Source: Poronia punctata
Taxonomy: Eukaryota > Ascomycota > Sordariomycetes > Xylariales > Xylariaceae
Direction of reading: 5' to 3'
NCBI GenBank assembly: GCA_022579005.1
Contig: MU401597.1
Location: 6,014-70,013, forward strand
Length of the DNA stretch: 64,000 bases
Positions 58,501 through 64,000 of the stretch are shown one piece after another. Within the stretch, counting starts at the first letter, position 1. Every line of letters begins with the position of its first letter. Below the pieces are notes generated by a model. The model was not told the DNA's origin and did no database searches. It was given only the letters and a program-made list of their open reading frames with translations. Position numbers and translations under genes: made by a program.

Positions 58501-60853
58501 CTGATAGCTAGTAATGCACTTGGCGAACTGATCCGAAGGGCCGGTGATGGTGTTCTCTCAACGCTTCTGCCCACGCTGGAGGAAGGTCTCCAGACTTCTG
58601 CAGACACAGATGCTAAACAAGGAATCTGCTTGGCCCTCAAAGAACTCATCTCCTCGGCTTCTGACGAGGCGCTAGAAGACCACGAGAAAACGCTCATCTC
58701 GGTTGTACGGACAGCCCTGACTGACTTTGATGAAGACGTCCGGGAGGCTGCTGCTGAGGCATTTGACTCGTTACAGCATATCCTCGGCAAGCGTGCCATC
58801 GACCAGGTCCTACCGTACCTCCTGAACCTTTTACGTTCAGAAGACGACGCTGACAATGCTCTCTCCGCTTTGCTTACGCTCCTTACAGAACCAACCAGGT
58901 CGAATATCATTTTGCCAAACCTCATCCCTACCTTGACTACGGCCCCCATCTCGGCATTTGATGCAAGAGCTCTAGCATCCTTGTCGCGCGTTGCTGGTTC
59001 GGCTATGAATCGAAGACTGCCCAGCATCATCAATTCGCTCATGGATAGTATTGTCGGCGCAACTGACGAGGACCTCCAAGCCGAACTAGAGGAGTCGATG
59101 GATACGGTCATCCAGTCCGTTGATGAGTACGATGGCCTTAATACAGTTATGAATGTCCTATTGCAGCTTGTCAAGAACGATGACCATCGCAAACGTGCGA
59201 TCACGGCTTCGCGCCTTGCAAACTTCTTCGCGCATTCTGATGTGGACTATTCTCGGTATAACCAGGACATCATTCGCGCTCTCCTTGTATCCTTTGATGA
59301 TAGGGACAGCGACGTTGTCAAGGCGGCGTGGGCCGCACTCTCTGAATTCACCAAAAAGCTAAAGAAGGAGGAGATGGAAGCACTGGTGCCTTCTGCCAGG
59401 CAGTCGCTACAGCAGGTTGGCGTGGCCGGCACCAACCTTGCAGGATTCGAGCTTCCAAAGGGTATCAATGCTATTTTGCCCATCTTCCTTCAGGGTCTCA
59501 TGAACGGCACACCGGAGCAACGGACCAGTGCGGCATTGGCCATTTCAGACATCATTGACAGGACGAGCGAGAACTCACTCAAGCCCTTTGTCACCCAGAT
59601 TACGGGCCCACTCATCCGTGTAGTATCCGAGCGCTCAACCGACGTCAAGTCTGCCATTCTTCTCACGCTTAACAACCTCTTAGAGAAAATGCCGACGGCT
59701 CTTAAGCCTTTCCTACCGCAGCTACAGAGGACTTTTGCGCGGTCTCTTGCAGACACGACAAGCGAGCAGCTTCGGTCGCGGGCAGCCAAGGCTCTCGGTA
59801 CCCTCATCAAGTTCACCCCGCGCGTTGACCCGCTAATAGCAGAGCTTGTCGCTGGGGCCAAGACGTCCGATCCTGGCGTGAGGGCAGCCATGTTGAAGGC
59901 CTTGTATGAAGTGGTCAGCAAAGCCGGTGGCAACATGGGCGAAGGCTCACGGACAGCCGTCCTAGGTCTCATCGACACTGAGGCAGAAATGAAGGATCCT
60001 GCGATGGCGGTAACTTACGCCAAACTTCTTGGCGCACTCATAAGAAATGTTCCAGCCGAAATCGCGAACGGCTTGATAAGGAATCGGGTGGCACCCCCTC
60101 ACTTCAATAGTTCTTCGGTTCTTGCACTTAATGCGGTTCTGCTCGAGTCCGCGCATACGCTACTAGAGAGTCCCGCAGGCGAAGACTTGCCCGAACTCCT
60201 TTGCCAGGGCATGTCAAACAAGAATGTAAGCAACACCAGTAGACCCACTTGGGGGACCCTTGAACACACTTTGGTTGCTGACAGGACGATTTCAGCTCTT
60301 CGTGGCAGACAACACCATCTTAGCAACAGGAAAGTACCTGTTGTCAGATTCGGGCAAATCGTTCGAGGCTACTAGACCAATTTTCTCGACGCTTAGTGCC
60401 ATCATTAGCCCCGGGAACCCCTCTGACTCTCGACGACTGGCGTTGGTTGTGGTTCGCACAGTCTCAAGGGCCAACATGGAGCTGGTACGGCCACATCTGG
60501 GGTTGCTCGCCCCGCCTGTGTTCGCCTCAGTGCGTGACCCTGTCATTCCGGTCAAATTGGCGGCGGAGGCAACGTTTGTGGAACTATTTGGGGTAGTGGA
60601 CGAAGAGACAGCCGTTTTTAACAGGTACATGAGTGGAGCAGGCGGTGAACTGCCAGCCAACACAAAGAGGAGCATGCAAGACTATTTCAAGCGCGTGGCA
60701 GTGCGCCTGGGCCAACAAGCTAGGGAGAGAAGAGAGGCAGAAGGGGGTCAAGGAGGCTTGGGGCTGAGCCATGATGAGGTAGAAGACGAAAAGGAAGTAT
60801 GGAGCGTTGGCGCGGTTGACGTAGGGGACGGTGGCGTTTTCTCTGACGAGTAG
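52563..60853 (+). CDS. GCN1: GCN1, activator of the eIF2-alpha kinase Gcn2
   Basis: Four exons, 52563-52713, 52824-54913, 54973-60225 and 60296-60853, give 8052 nt or 2683 residues, close to the family length of about 2670. Gcn1 binds translating ribosomes and Gcn2 in the cytosol and relays amino-acid starvation to eIF2-alpha phosphorylation. The protein is nearly all HEAT repeats. The N-terminal marker THNFYVDRPSRRA and YNAAADLAFVAPE precede an eEF3-like region starting near residue 1380 (AAKRGAAYGLAGLVLGRG, QREGAYIAFELL, DDDQWRSKRGACELLG). The later region with SPSMEHKLIASNALGELIRR and FDEDVREAAAEAFDSLQ corresponds to the Gcn2 RWD-binding part. The C-terminus DEKEVWSVGAVDVGDGG is acidic. 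All introns have GT-AG ends with CTAAC or CTGAC branch sites (sizes 110, 59 and 70 bp). The reading frame is intact. Confidence 0.95.
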
Positions 60854-60974
60854 GTCGGGGTAGAAAGAAAGGGGATAGCACAATGCCAGTCTTGATGTTA
60901 CGTTATACCTATTATTGTCAGGGCTTAGCGATATAGCTTATAACGTATGATTGCATTGTATAACGCGTAAAGAG
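60854..60974. other. GCN1 3' flank and edge of the GC-normal block
   Basis: Normal composition persists for about 100 bases after the GCN1 stop, then changes to AT-rich repeat DNA at about 60965. The 3' end of GCN1 therefore lies almost at the isochore boundary. Confidence 0.6.
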
Positions 60975-63665
60975 AAGGATTTTCTCTTTACTACAAAGTT
61001 TTTTTATACTAAATAAGTAAAGGGAAACTTTTTATAAAAAAAAAATTTTATAGTAGTTTTTACTTTAACTATATTCTTTTTATTATATAAGTATTATATT
61101 AATTATAGTTTTTTATAACTTATTAGTTTTAATATATTTTTAAAAAATAAACTAATTTATTAAACTATTTTATAGCTAAAATAAAGCTTTTAAATTATAA
61201 TAAATAAAGATTTATAATTTTAAATATAATATTTTTAGTTTTTTAATTTACTTTTTTTACTTTTTTTACATTTTTATAGTAACTAGTTAAAGCTATTTTT
61301 TAAAGCTATATTATTTTTATATTAACTAAGTTAATTTATTATAAAAAGCTTAACTACTTATTATATACTAATAACTTTATAAAACTATTTACTATTATTA
61401 AACTTATAAGTATATAAACTATTTAAAGCGTTTTATTAATTATTATTATTATAACTAGTAATTATATATATTAATATACTATAATTTTATTTTTAATATA
61501 ATAATATTTTTATTAACTAAACTAATTATTTATTAGTTATTATATTAAATAATAATATATTTAGTTTTTAAATTAATACTAAGCTTTTTAATAAGCTAAC
61601 TAATAAATATAGCTTTTTTATAGCTTAAGCTAGTATAAAAAGGTTTGCTTTAATAATAAAAATAGTAACTATATTTTATTTATTAGCTTACTAGCTAATA
61701 AGTTTTTTAAAAACGTTATAGTATAAGCTTATAAGCTTTTTTAGTTAATAGTATTATTTATAAAAATTAAATTATTAGCTATATTTAGCTTATTTTTATT
61801 ACTATATTATAAAGTAAAGTATTAATTTATATAAAAGTAGTTTAATATTTAGTTAATAGCAGCTTAGTAAGCTAAAAAAGGTTATTATTAAATTATAAAA
61901 ATTATAAAGTAGTAAAAGCTATATTTAGCTTAATAATAACTATTGTATATATAATAAATTTAATTCTTTATTAATACTATTAATTGTTTTTAAAGTAGCT
62001 TTTTTATTATAAAAAGCAGCTTAATAAATATTATTAATATAAAAAATATTTTACTAAAAAGATTACTTAACTTATATATTCTTTTAATATAAGCAAACTA
62101 AAATAGCTAAATTAAGCTTTATTAATACTTATAAATAATTATTACTTTTAAAACCTACTTTAAATTATAGCCCTTTATTAGTTAATATTGTTTTTTTTAA
62201 ATATATAATACTTTAAAAAGCTTTAATTCTTTAAAACTTTTAATAAGCAACTATAAAGTTGTTAATATAAATAAAAATAAAAATTTTCTTTTTTATATAG
62301 TAATAAAGCCTATAAAGTACTAGCTTAAATCTAAGATTTTTAGAATAAATATAAGCTTTTTTTGCTATAAAGATAGTAATTTTTTTAAACTATAAAGTAT
62401 TTTAAAATTCTTTAAAATAAAGCTAGACTTTTTATACTTATAAAGCATTTTTTATATATACTTTTTTTATAAAGCGTTATATTAATAAAAGCATTAACTA
62501 TATTATTTTATTTTATTTTAAAGTTAAACTTAGCTAAAATAGCTATTAAAGTTTTAAAAAACTTACTTATAAGTATAAAAGCATATATTATTTTACTTTT
62601 ATATATAAGCTGTTAATTATTTTATATAATTAACTAAGCTTTACTTTTTAAATAAAAGCTTTTTTTATTAAACTTATAAACATATATTTATATATAGTTT
62701 AAAATTAGTTAATTTTTAGCTATAAAACTAATAACTTTTTTAAAAGCTTATTTAATTATAACTTTTTAAATAAACTTTTTTTACCTTTTATAAACTTACT
62801 TTTTAAAAAATAGCTTAAAAGCTTTTAATAAAAGCGTAAAAAAATAAAAGCTTGCTTTATAAAGTATATTAAAATACTATTTTATATTTTCTTTTTAAAG
62901 TGTAACTATAGTAGCTATTATTTATAATTTTTACTTTTTTTAAAAAGCGCTTTTAAAATAATATAAAAATTGCTTTAGCGCTTTAGCTTTATTAGCTTTG
63001 TTTACTAGCATATTATGCTTAAGTTTAACAGTATATAAGCGTTTAATATTAAATATATTTATTTTAATATAAGCTTATTAGCTTAATTTTAATAGTTTAA
63101 TATAAAGCTTAATAAGATAAGTTAAAAATTATTATAATGCTTATTAATATTAGCGTTTTAATTACTATAAGCATTATAGTATTTAAAGGTTAATATAAAA
63201 GTATTTAGCTTTACTAAACTTAAAGTTTACTATATTTTTAATAGCTTGCTTATTATTTACGTTACTAATAATATTTAAATTATGCTTAAAACCTTTATAT
63301 TTTGTTTTATTTTTATAAAGGTTAAAGCTATAAATCTTAGTTTTAAAAATTAAAAGTTTATTTAAAACATTAATAAAAACTTTACAATTAAGTGTTTATA
63401 GCTTATTTTTTAAATCTTTAAGCTTTTTATTAAATATTTAGTTTTTATTAAATTTTATATTTAAAGTATAACTTATATAATTAGTTAAAAGATTTTAAAT
63501 TTTTATATATATTAGTTAACTTATAGCTAATTAAATAACTTATTTAAGCTTTAAAGCTTAGTTTTAACATTTTCTTTTATACGTTAGTAGTAAAAGCATA
63601 AACTTTATACTTATAAACTTATAAATAATTTAAGCATAGTTTTTTAATTTTAATATAATTATTTC
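60975..63665. repeat. Repeat family C, copy 2
   Basis: Collinear with 30395-33500 and in the same orientation, without the 224 bp tandem duplication. It is cut at 63665 by an inverted copy of the element 1 LTR: the matching sequence at about 33450 runs on without a break. No coding remnant is readable. Confidence 0.75.
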
Positions 63666-64000
63666 TAATAAATTGTATTAACTATATCTAGTAAAGTAAA
63701 AAGTAGTAAACGGTGCTAAGATTAGCGTAGCTAGTATATATATTAAATATATAAAATTAGTTTATATATATATAACTAGTTTATAAGTGCACGTTACTTA
63801 ACTTTTATAGTTAAGCAACACTTATATTTATTTTAATTATATATTAGTTAAGCAGTTTAACTTACAGCTTTATTTATAAAAGCTATAAGGTAAATTATAC
63901 TTACTACTTAATTAAGCAATAAGTAAAATATGCTTTACGCTTTTTACTTTTTTAATATTATATACTTTTTATTTTAGCTTTATTTTTAATCTTATAATTA
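63666..64000 (-). repeat. Third copy of the element 1 LTR, inverted, cut by the window end
   Basis: In reverse complement it matches the right half of the LTRs at 4731 and 14749 (GCTTTTATAAATAAAGC, ACTAGCTACGCTAATCTTAGC, ATATAGTTAATACAATTTAT). It keeps some C that the other copies lost. Whether it is a solo LTR or one end of a second full element cannot be told here. Confidence 0.8.

Noticed and set aside
58173..59204. 343-codon minus-strand open frame
   Set aside because: Antisense shadow of GCN1, Ser/Arg rich because of opposite-strand codon bias.
1..64000. CRISPR array, bacterial operon or phage features
   Set aside because: Introns, gene families and RIP-like isochores show a filamentous ascomycete; the tandem arrays have no spacers.

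Overview
The window looks like a filamentous ascomycete (Pezizomycotina, probably Sordariomycete-like) chromosome built of alternating isochores. Evidence: short introns (51-133 bp) with GT..AG ends and CTAAC/CTGAC branch sites, fungal housekeeping proteins, and long, extremely AT-rich blocks with no coding capacity that hold repeat copies differing mainly by C-to-T and G-to-A changes, the pattern left by repeat-induced point mutation (RIP). Species cannot be named from the sequence.

Layout. 1-102 is a (TTTTAA)n array, followed by AT-rich DNA. 432-2830 is a small GC-normal island holding a fumarylacetoacetate-hydrolase-family gene whose 3' end cannot be joined in frame, and an unrecognised broken reading frame. 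2830-42740 is an AT-rich block of decayed repeats: a satellite-like array that switches orientation (2950-4730), a ~10.7 kb LTR element (4731-15412), a 6.2 kb LTR element with TATAT target duplication (15692-21882) inserted in an older repeat, a less mutated 391 bp inverted-repeat element (22438-22828), a 9-bp minisatellite beside a 97-base assembly gap (27444-27645), two elements with TA target sites (29738-30144 and 35440-37165), and several copies of a ~230 bp possible terminal repeat. Two copies of one old repeat serve as each other's empty-site control, which dates the insertions relative to one another.

42741-60960 is a GC-normal block with three complete conserved genes: PRP24 (U4/U6 snRNA annealing factor, plus strand, one exon), a DHX29/YLR419W-type DEAH RNA helicase (minus strand, seven exons, 1482 aa) and GCN1 (plus strand, four exons, 2683 aa). 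PRP24 and the helicase converge; the helicase and GCN1 diverge from an 854 bp spacer. All three act in RNA processing or translation, but nothing indicates co-regulation. From about 60965 to the end the sequence is AT-rich again: a second copy of the 30.4-33.5 kb repeat, cut by a third, inverted copy of the first LTR.

I found no coherent new gene system. The strongest unusual signals are the nested-insertion record, the residual-cytosine context in the AT-rich DNA (nearly all surviving C follow a purine), and the less mutated inverted-repeat element. All splice structures were derived by hand from frame, splice sites and family similarity.
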